A stretch of 64,000 nucleotides of DNA, taken from NCBI RefSeq assembly GCF_002162375.1, contig NZ_CP021425.1, forward strand, positions 4,047,001 through 4,111,000, in the 5' to 3' direction. Of this stretch, positions 8,387 to 17,659 are shown piece by piece. The notes below the pieces were generated by a model, which was not told where the DNA came from, did not search any database, and saw only the letters and a program-made list of their open reading frames with translations. A program made the position numbers and the translations under genes. The stretch's first letter is position 1, and every line of letters begins with the position of its first letter. The stretch comes from Oleiphilus messinensis (GTDB lineage: Bacteria > Pseudomonadota > Gammaproteobacteria > Pseudomonadales > Oleiphilaceae).

Positions 8387-9928
8387 ATGCAGCAGAAAAT
8401 AATAAACGCCGCAAAATTAGATATCTATCTAAAAGGCACGCAATTCTGCGGTGTGATTCAGGGAACACATCGACTGGCCGGGAACGAATCCGTTTTTACC
8501 TCCCTGTCACCGATTGACAATACCCCTGTAGCCAACTTTGGAAAAGCCGACTCCACGGAAGTTGAACAGGTTATTGAGCGATCAAAAGCCGCTTTTTTGC
8601 AGTTCCGAACCGTGCCCGCTCCAATCCGGGGGGAGTTGGTTCGACGCATCGGCAACCTGGCTCGTGAACGAAAAACACTACTGGCCGAATTGATATCCCT
8701 TGAAGCCGGAAAGATCAAGGAAGAGGCCCAGGGTGAAGTTCAAGAGCTTATCGATATCTGTGATTTTGCCGTGGGTCAATCAAGGCAACTTTACGGTTTA
8801 ACCATCGCCAGTGAACGTCCTGAGCATCGAATGATGGAGCAATGGCACCCTCTTGGCCCTGTCGCAATCATCACAGCTTTCAACTTTCCCGTTGCAGTCT
8901 GGGGCTGGAATGCGGCCTTGGCTTTGATTTGTGGTAACAGTCTGATTTGGAAGCCATCAGAACAAACTTCACTGTGTGCACTTGCTTGTCAGCAGCTAGT
9001 AGAGGATGCATCAAGCACCATGGCAGAGATCCCGGATGACCTCACTGCCGTACTTTTAGGCGATAAAACAGTCGCAGATCCCCTGATCAGCCACAGGGAT
9101 ATTGCCCTCGTCAGTGCTACCGGTTCAACCGAGATGGGACGAACGGTAAGTGCTCGCGTTGCACAAAGACTTGGGCGGGTATTATTGGAACTCGGCGGAA
9201 ACAACGGCATGATTGTGACCCCCTCAGCAAATCTGGATCTCGCGCTCAGAGCGATTGTTTTCGCAGCGGTGGGCACCTGTGGGCAGCGCTGCACCTCGCT
9301 GCGCAGGGTAATCGCTCACGAGAGTATCATAGATGAACTCGAAACACGCTTGATCAAGGCTTATACATCATTGCCTGTTGGCAACCCGTTTTCGGATAAA
9401 ACACTGATTGGCCCTTTGGTTAACAGAGCCGCCGTAAAGCGCTTTCAAGCAGCAATCGAAACATTTCAGAAAGAAGGCAACGAAATTATCTATGGCGGGC
9501 AACTACGTGAAGATTTGGGGCCCGGTAACTATGTCACTCCGGCCATAGGAAGACAAACAGGGGACAGTCAAATAATTGGCACAGAAACCTTTGGTCCGCT
9601 GCTTTACCTCACTCCCTATGAAACACTGCCAGAAGCGATTTCGATCCACAATAGCGTCACCCAGGGGCTCTCTTCCGCCATTTTTACCTCTGACCTCCAG
9701 GAGGCAGAGCAATTCCTTGGCCCGGCAGGCTCAGACTGTGGTATCAGCAATGTGAATATCGGAACGTCCGGGGCGGAAATTGGTGGTGCTTTCGGAGGCG
9801 AGAAGGATACCGGTGGCGGTCGGGAATCTGGCAGCGATGCATGGAAAAACTACATGCGCAGAGCCACAAACACAATCAACTACGGAACTGCGCTTCCGCT
9901 TGCACAAGGTATCCAGTTTGATATCTGA
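8387..9928 (+). CDS. amaB: Aldehyde dehydrogenase, AmaB type (piperideine-6-carboxylate / 2-aminoadipate semialdehyde dehydrogenase)
   Basis: NAD(P)+-dependent oxidation of 2-aminoadipate 6-semialdehyde (in equilibrium with piperideine-6-carboxylate) to 2-aminoadipate. It has 513 residues, the size of the ALDH7/AmaB group. Catalytic Cys302 lies in GQRCTSLRR, the general base Glu268 in LLELGGNNG, and Asn165 in TAFNFPVAVWGWN. The C-terminal stretch NVNIGTSGAEIGGAFGGEK is typical of the AmaB branch. AGAGGAATCGTT precedes the ATG. Third gene of the operon; its product still needs a 2-aminoadipate aminotransferase, not in this window, before the DUF1338 enzyme can act. Confidence 0.93.
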   Translation: MQQKIINAAKLDIYLKGTQFCGVIQGTHRLAGNESVFTSLSPIDNTPVANFGKADSTEVEQVIERSKAAFLQFRTVPAPIRGELVRRIGNLARERKTLLAELISLEAGKIKEEAQGEVQELIDICDFAVGQSRQLYGLTIASERPEHRMMEQWHPLGPVAIITAFNFPVAVWGWNAALALICGNSLIWKPSEQTSLCALACQQLVEDASSTMAEIPDDLTAVLLGDKTVADPLISHRDIALVSATGSTEMGRTVSARVAQRLGRVLLELGGNNGMIVTPSANLDLALRAIVFAAVGTCGQRCTSLRRVIAHESIIDELETRLIKAYTSLPVGNPFSDKTLIGPLVNRAAVKRFQAAIETFQKEGNEIIYGGQLREDLGPGNYVTPAIGRQTGDSQIIGTETFGPLLYLTPYETLPEAISIHNSVTQGLSSAIFTSDLQEAEQFLGPAGSDCGISNVNIGTSGAEIGGAFGGEKDTGGGRESGSDAWKNYMRRATNTINYGTALPLAQGIQFDI

Positions 9929-9982
9929 CGTATGATCCGAAAGCTTGTCTGAACTCAGCAGCTTTATGCTCAGCAGAGCCAA

Positions 9983-10002
9983 GAGGCAGATCAGTCTGCC
10001 TC
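9983..10002. terminator. Hairpin between the convergent amaB and fleQ ends
   Basis: Perfect 8-bp stem GAGGCAGA / TCTGCCTC with a four-base loop, lying across the fleQ stop codon. On the plus strand GCCCTCTTTGTT follows, a poor T-run. It may end the lysine operon transcript, but the support is the stem alone. Confidence 0.3.
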
Positions 10003-11442
10003 GCCCTCTTTGTTCAAGCCATACTTCCTTACCTTTTCAACCAAGGTAGTACGACGAATGCGCAATCGTTCTGCAGCTCGGGCGACAACCCCCTCACTTT
10101 CATCAAGTGCTTGCTGAATCAATGACTTTTCAAGGTTACCCAAGTAATCCTTCAAATCGATGCCATTGACCGGTAATAAAGCGGGCGAATCGAGCCCTAC
10201 CAGCCCCCCCGAACGGACATCCACATTATCAGGAAATGCATCATCTTCATCGGATTCATCCACATGCCGGAACTTATGGGGCAATTCATGTACACCCACC
10301 ACGCCATAGGGATGCATTATCGCCAGACGCTCTACCAAATTAGCCAATTCACGTACATTACCAAACCATTCATGGCGACACAGGCTCATAATCGCTGCAG
10401 AGTTAAAACGAATGGATCCCCGCTTCTCGGTTTCCATGCGGGAGACAAGCTCATTAATCAATAACGGAATATCTTCCACTCGATCTCTCAGAGGCGGCAT
10501 TTCAATGGGGAAAACATTTAAGCGATAAAATAGATCCTCTCGGAAATCGCCATTGCGAATCATTTCTTCAAGGTCTTTATGCGTGGCTGCAATAATTCTC
10601 ACATCGGTTGTCAGTGTTTTATTACCGCCAACCCGTTCATAGGTTCGTTCTTGAAGCACCCTCAGAATCTTGACTTGCATATTCAAAGGCATGTCACCGA
10701 TTTCATCCAGGAATAACGTACCTCCTTCCGCCATTTCAAACCGACCTTTTCGGTCTGATATCGCCCCTGTGAACGCGCCCTTCTCATGCCCGAACAGCTC
10801 ACTCTCCAGCAGCTCTGCCGGAATGGCGCCGCAGTTAACAGGTACAAAAGGTTTGTTTCGTCGCTTGGAGTTATAGTGTAGATTTCGCGCAACCACCTCT
10901 TTCCCGGTCCCTGATTCACCGGTAATCAAAACACTGACGTCTTTATCCGCAACCTGAGACATCAACTGGCGAACCTGATGGATCCCCCGACTCGTGCCCA
11001 CTAAAGACCGGAATAACTGAATTTCACGCTGCTGACCCCGCTCCCGCCGAGCATTGAATTGCTCCCGATACACCTGCGCGCGATAAAGGCTGTCCAGCAG
11101 TTTATTGTAGGCTGGCGGCCACTCAATACGGGATAACACCTTGCCGTGTGCAGCACTTGATTCAGACACCTCTTCAGGGTCAACATCGCCGAGAATCAAA
11201 TAAGGCAAGCCTTGATCCAGAGCCCCCAATTTACTCAGGGTATCCTTTACCACACTTTTATTCCCACCCAGTATGGCGAGCCCATATTCTTCGACACTAA
11301 ACGCATCACCTGTGATGGTACTCTGTAAGTCATCACCACTGACTAAAACGACTTCTTCACCAATAAACTCTAGAATTACTTTCATGTTATGACACCGTTC
11401 ATCGGTATCATGGATGAGGAGCACCTTCATTTCTTTTCGCAT
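9991..11442 (-). CDS. fleQ: Sigma54-dependent master flagellar regulator FleQ/FlrA
   Basis: Top regulator of polar flagellar genes, and in Pseudomonas also a c-di-GMP-responsive regulator of matrix genes. It has 483 residues. Order: degenerate receiver-like FleQ domain (about 5-120) without the usual phosphorylation Asp, AAA+ domain with Walker A GESGTGKE (175-182) and GAFTGA (222-227), and Fis-type HTH near the C-terminus ([20 protein letters not shown]). The start [12 protein letters not shown] aligns with the known FleQ N-terminus. It is separated from fleSR by the plus-strand lysine operon. Confidence 0.95.
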   Translation of the reverse strand: MRKEMKVLLIHDTDERCHNMKVILEFIGEEVVLVSGDDLQSTITGDAFSVEEYGLAILGGNKSVVKDTLSKLGALDQGLPYLILGDVDPEEVSESSAAHGKVLSRIEWPPAYNKLLDSLYRAQVYREQFNARRERGQQREIQLFRSLVGTSRGIHQVRQLMSQVADKDVSVLITGESGTGKEVVARNLHYNSKRRNKPFVPVNCGAIPAELLESELFGHEKGAFTGAISDRKGRFEMAEGGTLFLDEIGDMPLNMQVKILRVLQERTYERVGGNKTLTTDVRIIAATHKDLEEMIRNGDFREDLFYRLNVFPIEMPPLRDRVEDIPLLINELVSRMETEKRGSIRFNSAAIMSLCRHEWFGNVRELANLVERLAIMHPYGVVGVHELPHKFRHVDESDEDDAFPDNVDVRSGGLVGLDSPALLPVNGIDLKDYLGNLEKSLIQQALDESEGVVARAAERLRIRRTTLVEKVRKYGLNKEGEAD

Positions 11443-11749
11443 GAGACAGCAAACCCTTCATTGACACGGACTCAGACCAATCCCGTCACGCTAAACAGCT
11501 TAAAGTGCCCTTGGGACAATCATTCACACTAAAACCATCAACACAAACAGCGGCCTCATCAAAGGCGTGATGGCAAGTAATTTGGTTTTAAGATGGTTAA
11601 CAGGATGGAGCACCAATAAGTAAAGTACGCTATGACCTACCAGTCAAATTTATGACTAATATTTACCACCATTAGCGCCAAAGGTGTCTTTTCATCATTT
11701 TTTTGACATCAGCATTGCTGAATATAAACAAATCCCGGGGAACCGTAGC
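11443..11749. other. Intergenic stretch between fleQ and the FliT-like gene
   Basis: No convincing ORF, RNA or repeat is visible. It must hold the fleQ promoter on the minus strand, but I cannot point to a clear -35/-10 pair or sigma54 element. Confidence 0.5.
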
Positions 11750-12067
11750 TTACCGGTACTTCGCTGAATCAATATAACGACTTGCGGCTTTGTGTTCATT
11801 ATTAAGTTGTTTGAGCTGTCTTCCAAGCTCAGACTGTTTATCCTTTGCTTCGATCAACATTCGCTGATATTCGCTTTGAATATCTCGCAGCATACTCTGA
11901 AGCGCATCGCGCTCATTCTGCCCGGCAAACGCGGCACGGTTGACCAGGTTTTCCACCTCTGTCGTCAATTGAGAGTCCAATGCCTCAACGCTATCCCAGT
12001 CCTCTTTTTCAAAGCTCGCGAACAGTGCACATTTAATTTGTTCAAGATTGCTGTAGTCCAAACTCAT
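11750..12067 (-). CDS. fliT: FliT/FleP-like flagellar chaperone
   Basis: A 105-residue, mostly helical, charged protein with no signal peptide or membrane segment, rich in heptad-like Leu/Gln/Glu. The ATG at 12067 (MSLDYSNLEQIKCAL) has GGGAA six bases upstream; the frame also opens at a GTG four codons earlier. Size, helicity and the position directly upstream of fleQ in the same direction match FliT/FleP of pseudomonads, a chaperone for the filament-cap protein. The primary sequence alone is weak evidence, so the name rests on context as well. Confidence 0.6.
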   Translation of the reverse strand: MSLDYSNLEQIKCALFASFEKEDWDSVEALDSQLTTEVENLVNRAAFAGQNERDALQSMLRDIQSEYQRMLIEAKDKQSELGRQLKQLNNEHKAASRYIDSAKYR

Positions 12068-12433
12068 AATATTTCCCACTGAAAAGCTGTTTCTTCAGTG
12101 TAGCGCTTACAATTGTATGGGTACAATATTAATCCTATAGCCCGTTTTGCGAGATTCATTACGTTAACTTACATGCTTGCTTATTTTATTGAACCACCGC
12201 AGTAATCACCTATCATCAATACAAAATATTTCTTTTTAATATCAGAAACCTAATAGAACCAAGAACTCACCTAACATTTGTTTAAAATTGGTTGTAACAG
12301 ACGGACTTCAGGCTGATACTCACCAGAAACAGCTTCTAAATTAATGTTAATTTCGTGCGAAAAGTCTCGGATTTATTCGTTGGGATGTTTCATTATTGAG
12401 GCACATTCTGAGGCGCGTAAAGGGTAGACAAAT

Positions 12434-12604
12434 ATGCCAAAGCTCGTGAAATCAATCTTCATCACCAACAACAAGAAACAAGATCTGACCCTGAAAACTA
12501 CTCCAGATACTCCAGCTAAAAACTTACCCAGACTCGCAGAAAATGAACTGGAGTGGGAACTCTCTGCTCAAATCGCTTTACGTAACCGCTGCTCACAACC
12601 CTAG
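12434..12604 (+). CDS. Possible small protein, 56 residues, function unknown
   Basis: Open frame from ATG 12434 to TAG 12604, opening MPKLVKSIFITNNKKQDL and ending ALRNRCSQP. AAGGGT lies about 12 bases before the ATG. The composition is plausible for a protein (Lys-rich N-terminus, acidic ENELEWEL stretch later). The stop codon lies inside the first unit of the 17-bp repeat array, so the array is 3' untranslated. I recognise no family. It could be a chance ORF. Confidence 0.35.
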   Translation: MPKLVKSIFITNNKKQDLTLKTTPDTPAKNLPRLAENELEWELSAQIALRNRCSQP

Positions 12605-12670
12605 ATCACATACAATCCCAGATCACATACAATCCCAGATCACTTACAACCCCTGATCACTTACAACCAA
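12603..12670. repeat. Four tandem 17-bp repeats
   Basis: Units begin at 12603, 12620, 12637 and 12654: AGATCACATACAATCCC twice, then AGATCACTTACAACCCC, then a decayed TGATCACTTACAACCAA. They are exactly contiguous, with no spacers. The period equals that of the array at 6202-6328, and the reverse complement contains GTAnGTGAT, close to the GTACGTGGT of the other array. Confidence 0.93.
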
Positions 12671-12769
12671 AAATCCTAGCATCCCTGATGCCCAATTACT
12701 CCAATCAAATAAGTTCTTTGATCCGCACCGTCAATTAAGCTACAAATTTTGGTTACATCAAGTTGAATC

Positions 12770-12798
12770 AAAAAAGCCCTCAAAAAGAGGGCTTTTTT
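12770..12798. terminator. Bidirectional Rho-independent terminator after oadB
   Basis: AAAAAAGCCCTC, loop AAAAA, GAGGGCTTTTTT: a 12-bp perfect stem with flanking A and T runs that works on both strands. It lies 22 bp past the oadB stop and ends the oad operon. Confidence 0.92.
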
Positions 12799-12820
12799 GT
12801 TACGGCTTGGAGAAACTTGA

Positions 12821-14146
12821 TTACGACAAGAACTTAATCATAACACCAGCCGCTACCGCAGAACCGATAACACCAGCAACGTTTGGACCCATTGCGTGCA
12901 TCAAAAGGAAGTTCTGTGGATTCGCTTCCAGGCCAACTTTGTTGGACACTCGAGCAGCCATTGGCACTGCAGAAACACCGGCAGACCCAATCAATGGGTT
13001 AACCTTCTCTTTACTGAAGACGTTCATGATTTTAGCCATGATAACACCTGTTGCTGTCCCTACGCAGAACGCGACCATACCCAGAACGAGAATACCGAGC
13101 GTTTGCAAATCGAGGAACTTGTCAGCAGACAGCTTGCTTCCAACAGACAGACCCAGAATGATCGTTACGATGTTAATCAGTGCATTTTGAGCCGTATCGC
13201 TCAAACGATCAACGACGCCACACTCGCGCATCAGATTACCCAAGCAGAACATTCCCAACAGCGGTGCTGCGTCCGGTAAGAACATCGCCACCAGAATCAA
13301 CAGAACAATTGGGAAAAAGATTTTTTCCAACTTTCCAACCTGACGCAATTGTACCATCGCAATCTTACGTTCTTCCGCATTGGTCAATGCTTTCATAATG
13401 GGTGGCTGGATCAAAGGAACCAGCGCCATGTAGGAATAAGCAGCCACAGCAATCGCACCTAACAGATGGGGCGAAAGCAACGTTGCAACATAGATCGAAG
13501 TCGGACCATCCGCGCCACCGATAATGCCGATAGCGGCCGCCTCTTCTATTGAAAACTCAATAACGCCGGTGGACGTCAACAATGCCGCTCCCAAAACCGT
13601 ACCAAAAATACCAAACTGTGCAGCTGCACCGAGGATCAAGGTTTTTGGATTTGCGAGCAACGGCCCAAAGTCCGTCATTGCACCTACACCCATAAAGATC
13701 AAGAGCGGAGCAACACCACTGAGAATCGCTACAGAGAAGAAGTTATAGAGCATACCATTGGCATAGCCCATATCTACAGCCGAAAAGCTTGCCGCTTCAT
13801 GCATTGCAGCATTTGCAGCTTTATACGCCTGAAGCAATTCATATCTGAACTCGGATGAAGCAACCGCTTGAGCGGCATCCAGTGGCACATTCAGTACCCC
13901 GGCAAGTTGTGTCAACTGCGCTGCACTACCAAGATGGATCGCATTCTCTACCGCAGAGTATGCCAATCCCGCCTCTGGAATATTCGCCATAACCCCACCA
14001 AACCCGATTGGGACCAGCAGTAATGGCTCAAAACCTTTGCGAATCGCAAGGTACAGTAACCCTAAACAAACGAACATCATGACCGCTTGACCGGGTGTCA
14101 GATTATACAGGCCGCTGCCTGTCCAAAGATTAATTATCTTATCCAT
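12821..14146 (-). CDS. oadB: Oxaloacetate decarboxylase beta chain, Na+ pump
   Basis: Membrane subunit that decarboxylates carboxybiotin and exports Na+, coupling oxaloacetate decarboxylation to the sodium gradient. It has 441 residues with about ten membrane segments. Family signatures are visible: [15 protein letters not shown] near the N-terminus, [15 protein letters not shown] with the conserved Asp in the middle, and [18 protein letters not shown] near the C-terminus. The ATG at 14146 lies 17 bp after the oadA stop. Last gene of oadG-oadA-oadB and followed by a strong terminator. Confidence 0.97.
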   Translation of the reverse strand: MDKIINLWTGSGLYNLTPGQAVMMFVCLGLLYLAIRKGFEPLLLVPIGFGGVMANIPEAGLAYSAVENAIHLGSAAQLTQLAGVLNVPLDAAQAVASSEFRYELLQAYKAANAAMHEAASFSAVDMGYANGMLYNFFSVAILSGVAPLLIFMGVGAMTDFGPLLANPKTLILGAAAQFGIFGTVLGAALLTSTGVIEFSIEEAAAIGIIGGADGPTSIYVATLLSPHLLGAIAVAAYSYMALVPLIQPPIMKALTNAEERKIAMVQLRQVGKLEKIFFPIVLLILVAMFLPDAAPLLGMFCLGNLMRECGVVDRLSDTAQNALINIVTIILGLSVGSKLSADKFLDLQTLGILVLGMVAFCVGTATGVIMAKIMNVFSKEKVNPLIGSAGVSAVPMAARVSNKVGLEANPQNFLLMHAMGPNVAGVIGSAVAAGVMIKFLS

Positions 14147-14163
14147 ATTAAATAAGGCTCAAC

Positions 14164-15957
14164 TTAACCCAGAGTCAACAGGACATCACCAACAGCGACG
14201 GAATCGCCAACAGCAACTTGAACACCACCTACCGTACCGCCCTTGGGTGCACGGATTTCGGTTTCCATTTTCATCGCTTCAAGAATAATCAGTACATCAC
14301 CTTCCTGAACCGACTGCCCCGCAGATACGAGAATCTTGAAGATATTACCAGCGAGAGGCGCGTTAATTGGATCACCACCACCTGCAGGAAGCGCTGCTGG
14401 AGCCGCTGCCCCACCACTGGCTCCACCGGAAACTGGAGCCAAATGAGTAACATCACCACCTTCTGAAACCTGAACAACATAGGATTGGCCGCTAACAGAA
14501 ACGGTGAAAGTCTCTGGCTCACCCGGTTTGCTGGATGCCGCAGATGCAGGCACTTCATTTCCTGTTGGAGCAGGCTCAAACGCGGAAGCATCACCTCGGT
14601 TTTCCAGGAATTTCAAACCAATTTGTGGGAACAAGGCATAAGTCAGTGCATCGTCCACAACAGCATCAGCCAATTTGAAGCCCTTTTCCTGGGACAGGGA
14701 CTTGATTTCATCCGTTAACTTATCCATTTCAGGCGTTAACAGGTCAGCCGGGCGACAAGTGATCGCTTCTTTGCCATCCAGCACTCGAGCCTGAAGCTCA
14801 GCATTGTAAGGTGCAGGAGCAGCGCCGTATTCACCTTTTAAAATACCGGCGGTTTCTTTTGAAATTGACTTGTAACGTTCGCCAGTCAGGACGTTAAGTA
14901 CCGCTTGTGTACCCACGATTTGAGAGGTTGGCGTAACCAGAGGGATGTAACCCAAGTCTTCACGTACGCGGGGAATTTCTTCCAGCACTGCGTCAAATTT
15001 GTCTGCAGCGCCTTGCTCTTTCAACTGGCCTTCCATATTGGTCAACATGCCACCTGGAACCTGAGCAACCAGAATTCGAGAATCCGTACCACGCAAGGAG
15101 CCTTCAAACTTGGCGTACTTCTTACGCACAACACGGAAATAGGCTGCAATTTCTTCCAGTTTGGAAATATCCAGACCTGTATCTCGATCGGTTCCTTTCA
15201 ATGCCGCAACAACAGATTCCGTTGCTGAGTGACCGTAGGTCATACTCATTGAAGAAATTGCCGTATCAACGCGATCAATTCCCGCTTCAACCGCTTTAAG
15301 GATCGTCATATCAGACAACCCGGAGGTTGCATGAGCGTGCAATTGAACTTCCAACGAAGTTTGTGCTTTCAGTCGCGAAACCAGATCAAACGCATCAGAC
15401 GGCGTCAAGATCCCTGACATGTCTTTAATCGCGATGGAGTCTGCCCCCATATCTTCGATTTCTTTGGCCAGATCGATCCACATATCCAAAGTATGTACAG
15501 GGCTGGTCGTGTAGGAAATGGTACCCTGAGCATGTTTTCCAACGCGCTTAACTGCTTTGAGCGCTGTATCCAGGTTTCGTGGATCATTCATCGCATCGAA
15601 TACCCGGAATACGTCTACACCATTTTCCGCAGCACGTTCAACAAACTTATTGACTACATCATCTGCATAATGTCGGTAACCCAGAAGATTCTGTCCACGT
15701 AGCAACATCTGTTGCTTGGTGTTGGGCATTGCTTTTTTCAGCTCGCGAATACGCTCCCACGGATCTTCACCGATAAAGCGGATGCAGGAGTCAAATGTTG
15801 CGCCACCCCAGGATTCTACCGACCAATATCCAATACTATCGAGCTGGGCGGCAATGGGAAGCATATCTTCGAGGCGCAGGCGAGTCGCGAACAGCGACTG
15901 ATGTGCATCCCGAAGCACAACATCAGTAATACCTAATGGTTTTTTCATATCTGTCAT
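14164..15957 (-). CDS. oadA: Oxaloacetate decarboxylase alpha chain (biotin carboxyl carrier)
   Basis: Cytoplasmic carboxyltransferase with a C-terminal biotinyl domain. It transfers CO2 from oxaloacetate to biotin. The start is the ATG at 15957 ([20 protein letters not shown]), with AGAAGG ten bases upstream; a TTG three codons earlier is too close to that site. 597 residues. The carboxyltransferase domain opens with [18 protein letters not shown] and carries the metal-binding [12 protein letters not shown] Pro/Ala/Gly-rich hinge ([20 protein letters not shown]) leads to the biotin site [10 protein letters not shown]. Start and domains agree with known OadA proteins. Confidence 0.97.
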   Translation of the reverse strand: MTDMKKPLGITDVVLRDAHQSLFATRLRLEDMLPIAAQLDSIGYWSVESWGGATFDSCIRFIGEDPWERIRELKKAMPNTKQQMLLRGQNLLGYRHYADDVVNKFVERAAENGVDVFRVFDAMNDPRNLDTALKAVKRVGKHAQGTISYTTSPVHTLDMWIDLAKEIEDMGADSIAIKDMSGILTPSDAFDLVSRLKAQTSLEVQLHAHATSGLSDMTILKAVEAGIDRVDTAISSMSMTYGHSATESVVAALKGTDRDTGLDISKLEEIAAYFRVVRKKYAKFEGSLRGTDSRILVAQVPGGMLTNMEGQLKEQGAADKFDAVLEEIPRVREDLGYIPLVTPTSQIVGTQAVLNVLTGERYKSISKETAGILKGEYGAAPAPYNAELQARVLDGKEAITCRPADLLTPEMDKLTDEIKSLSQEKGFKLADAVVDDALTYALFPQIGLKFLENRGDASAFEPAPTGNEVPASAASSKPGEPETFTVSVSGQSYVVQVSEGGDVTHLAPVSGGASGGAAAPAALPAGGGDPINAPLAGNIFKILVSAGQSVQEGDVLIILEAMKMETEIRAPKGGTVGGVQVAVGDSVAVGDVLLTLG

Positions 15958-15998
15958 GGGTTTCAAGCCTTCTGTTTTAAGGTGTTAAGCAATCTTTC

Positions 15999-16241
15999 TC
16001 ACTTCTTGTGGTGTGAGCGATATTTCTGTACTGCAGCTGAGATAACAGCCAACAGTTGCGCATCATCCGCAGGTGAAGCCGTCTGTTTTGGGGTTGCTGG
16101 CAATTGTGGCGCTGGCGGAGTAAGCTTGGCGGCCACTTTTGACATTGCCGTTGTGGCAAAGATAAGAATTACCAGAAACACAAACACAAACCCCATACCC
16201 ACGATCATGAGCTCGAATGCTTGTGACATTAAGTTTGACAT
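15999..16241 (-). CDS. oadG: Oxaloacetate decarboxylase gamma chain
   Basis: Small membrane anchor that holds the alpha and beta chains together and promotes assembly. It has 80 residues: one N-terminal membrane helix (ELMIVGMGFVFVFLVILIFA, residues 10-29), a Pro/Ala-rich linker (LTPPAPQLPATPKQ) and a basic C-terminus ending in SHHKK, where His residues are expected to bind zinc in this family. First gene of the operon, 41 bp before oadA. Confidence 0.92.
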   Translation of the reverse strand: MSNLMSQAFELMIVGMGFVFVFLVILIFATTAMSKVAAKLTPPAPQLPATPKQTASPADDAQLLAVISAAVQKYRSHHKK

Positions 16242-16772
16242 AGCAAGTTAACCTTTAAATAGTACGTTAACCATTAACGATCACGTTAATTGCGAAACAT
16301 TACTTCATATTCTGTTGCCGGAAGTCTTGCCCTATTTGAGTAGCCCCTGTGCAACCTGAATGGTTCATCTACAAAAAATAGTGAATCCGAACATTGTGTT
16401 GATTACTTTTCGCATATGGCGCTACCTCTTATCAAAGCAAGTCGATATATCTGAAAACAGCGTAATTCAGCGCATACAGACTAACGATTTCGGGTAACTT
16501 TTTTCGGAGCGAAAAATCCTGCGTATTTTGCCTATAAAGAGCTGGTTAGGCAACCAATATGGATGGATTTATAGGGAAATTGGAGTTTTTTTTCCCGAAC
16601 TGTCGGGAAATCCGATGATTTGGACACACCACTGCAATATTTGGTAAGTAAAGTGTTGGAAAAGCACTATATATACGATTTTTATCTAAGTGATAACGCT
16701 GCGTCTACGAATCACTTTATGACAGATTCGGCGCAACAGTCTGCTTTCGATACCCGAAAAATGAGACCTTAC
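16242..16772. other. Long leader/intergenic region upstream of oadG
   Basis: About 530 bp with no supported ORF. It holds an 8-bp perfect stem TTTCCCGA/TCGGGAAA with a four-base loop (16591-16610) and a TTGCCTA...TAGGCAA inverted repeat near 16538-16565. Close to oadG are several GTTAA-type words (AGTACGTTAACC, CACGTTAATT). The oad promoter is expected here, but I cannot identify it firmly. Confidence 0.4.
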
Positions 16773-16797
16773 GAAAAAGCCGCCCCTGCAAAGGGCT
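16773..16797 (-). terminator. Terminator of the tRNA operon
   Basis: On the minus strand AGCCCTTTGCAGGGGC forms a short G+C-rich stem followed by GGCTTTTTC. It lies 33 bp past the 3' end of the last tRNA-Arg gene. Confidence 0.55.
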
Positions 16798-16829
16798 AGA
16801 GGAATTAAAAACAAGATGAAGATGTATAA

Positions 16830-16906
16830 TGGCGCGGCTGGGAGGATTCGAACCTCCGACCGCCTGGTTCGTAGCCAGGTACTCTATCCAGCTGAGCTAC
16901 AGCCGC
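16830..16906 (-). tRNA. tRNA-Arg (ACG), copy 2
   Basis: 77 nt with CCA encoded. The minus strand starts GCGGCTGTAGCTCAGCTGGA, the anticodon stem CCTGG/CCAGG encloses loop CTACGAA (anticodon ACG, read as ICG after deamination), the T arm holds GGTTCGAATCC, and the acceptor strands GCGGCTG/CAGCCGC pair fully. Body identical by eye to the gene at 16963-17039. Confidence 0.97.
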
Positions 16907-16930
16907 ACTAATTACATCGTTCAAAGACAA

Positions 16931-16950
16931 GAAAGCCCGCACTTGCGGGC
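16931..16950 (-). terminator. Hairpin between the two tRNA-Arg genes
   Basis: On the minus strand GCCCGC-AAGT-GCGGGC is followed by TTTCTT. It resembles a Rho-independent terminator but lies inside the tRNA cluster, so it may be leaky or act in processing. Confidence 0.5.
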
Positions 16951-16962
16951 CTGTCAGGATTG

Positions 16963-17039
16963 TGGCGCGGCTGGGAGGATTCGAACCTCCGACCGCCTGG
17001 TTCGTAGCCAGGTACTCTATCCAGCTGAGCTACAGCCGC
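16963..17039 (-). tRNA. tRNA-Arg (ACG), copy 1
   Basis: 77 nt with encoded CCA. Same cloverleaf as the neighbouring copy: acceptor GCGGCTG/CAGCCGC, D arm AGCTCAGCTGGATAGAG, anticodon loop CTACGAA, T loop TTCGAAT. It lies 11 bp downstream of tRNA-Ser. Confidence 0.97.
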
Positions 17040-17050
17040 CTAATCACAAA

Positions 17051-17140
17051 TGGCGGAGAGAGAGGGATTCGAACCCTCGATGAGTTTAACCCCATACGCC
17101 CTTAGCAGGGGCGCGCCTTCAGCCTCTCGGCCATCTCTCC
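17051..17140 (-). tRNA. tRNA-Ser (GCT)
   Basis: 90 nt with encoded CCA. The minus strand begins GGAGAGATGGCCGAGAGGCT; the anticodon loop CTGCTAA gives GCT; the long variable arm (around GTATGGGGTTAAACTCAT) marks a class II serine tRNA; T loop TTCGAAT. The order csrA, tRNA-Ser, tRNA-Arg, tRNA-Arg is like the Escherichia coli csrA-serV-argV region. Confidence 0.97.
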
Positions 17141-17199
17141 TCAGAACGCGGCGTATAATAACATAATATTTTCAAAAGCAAAGCCTTAATTTGAAAAAA

Positions 17200-17400
17200 T
17201 TATGAATTACTTTCACCACCCTCATGACCTTCAGCTTTTTCTTTTTGAATACGTTGGTAAATCTCTTCACGATGCACAGCAACTTCCTTCGGCGCATTCA
17301 CACCGATACGCACCTGGTTACCTTTAACACCAAGCACTGTTACCGTAACATCATCCCCAACCATCAGTGTCTCCCCTACACGACGGGTCAAAATCAGCAT
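17200..17400 (-). CDS. csrA: Carbon storage regulator CsrA/RsmA
   Basis: RNA-binding global regulator that blocks or stabilises mRNAs with GGA motifs. It has 66 residues: [20 protein letters not shown] at the start with the RNA-contact Arg6, [21 protein letters not shown] in the second half (including the Arg44 region), and a short polar tail ([10 protein letters not shown]). AAGGAGATAGAATA precedes the ATG, a strong ribosome site that itself contains GGA, the type of site CsrA uses for autorepression. Confidence 0.98.
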   Translation of the reverse strand: MLILTRRVGETLMVGDDVTVTVLGVKGNQVRIGVNAPKEVAVHREEIYQRIQKEKAEGHEGGESNS

Positions 17401-17659
17401 TATTCTATCTCCTTAAAATTCGACCTGTTCCAAATCCAAAACGATACGTTCGGTTACGGAAACCTTTTCCCCACATTGTAAGGGGCATTACTTTATATGA
17501 ATATATACGTAATTATTTTGAGGTCCTCCCCCAGACCTTAATTATAGTTATTATTGCCAAAAGTCCATTTTTAAAGCCCAATTTCCCCAATAATTCACTG
17601 AATTCGAGACGAGAACAGCTTATTGGAGGGGAAACTGGCGGTAATCGATTCAATAATTA

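Larger units (their letters stand above)
12068..12820. other. Long intergenic region between oadB and fliT
   Basis: About 750 bp without an established gene. It holds a possible small ORF (12434-12604), a four-copy 17-bp repeat (12603-12670) and a strong terminator (12770-12798). The stretch 12100-12420 is A+T-rich and shows nothing else I can name. Confidence 0.5.

Noticed and set aside
16591..16610. Rho-independent terminator
   Set aside because: The stem TTTCCCGA/TCGGGAAA has its T-run on the wrong side for the minus-strand genes and nothing to terminate on the plus strand.
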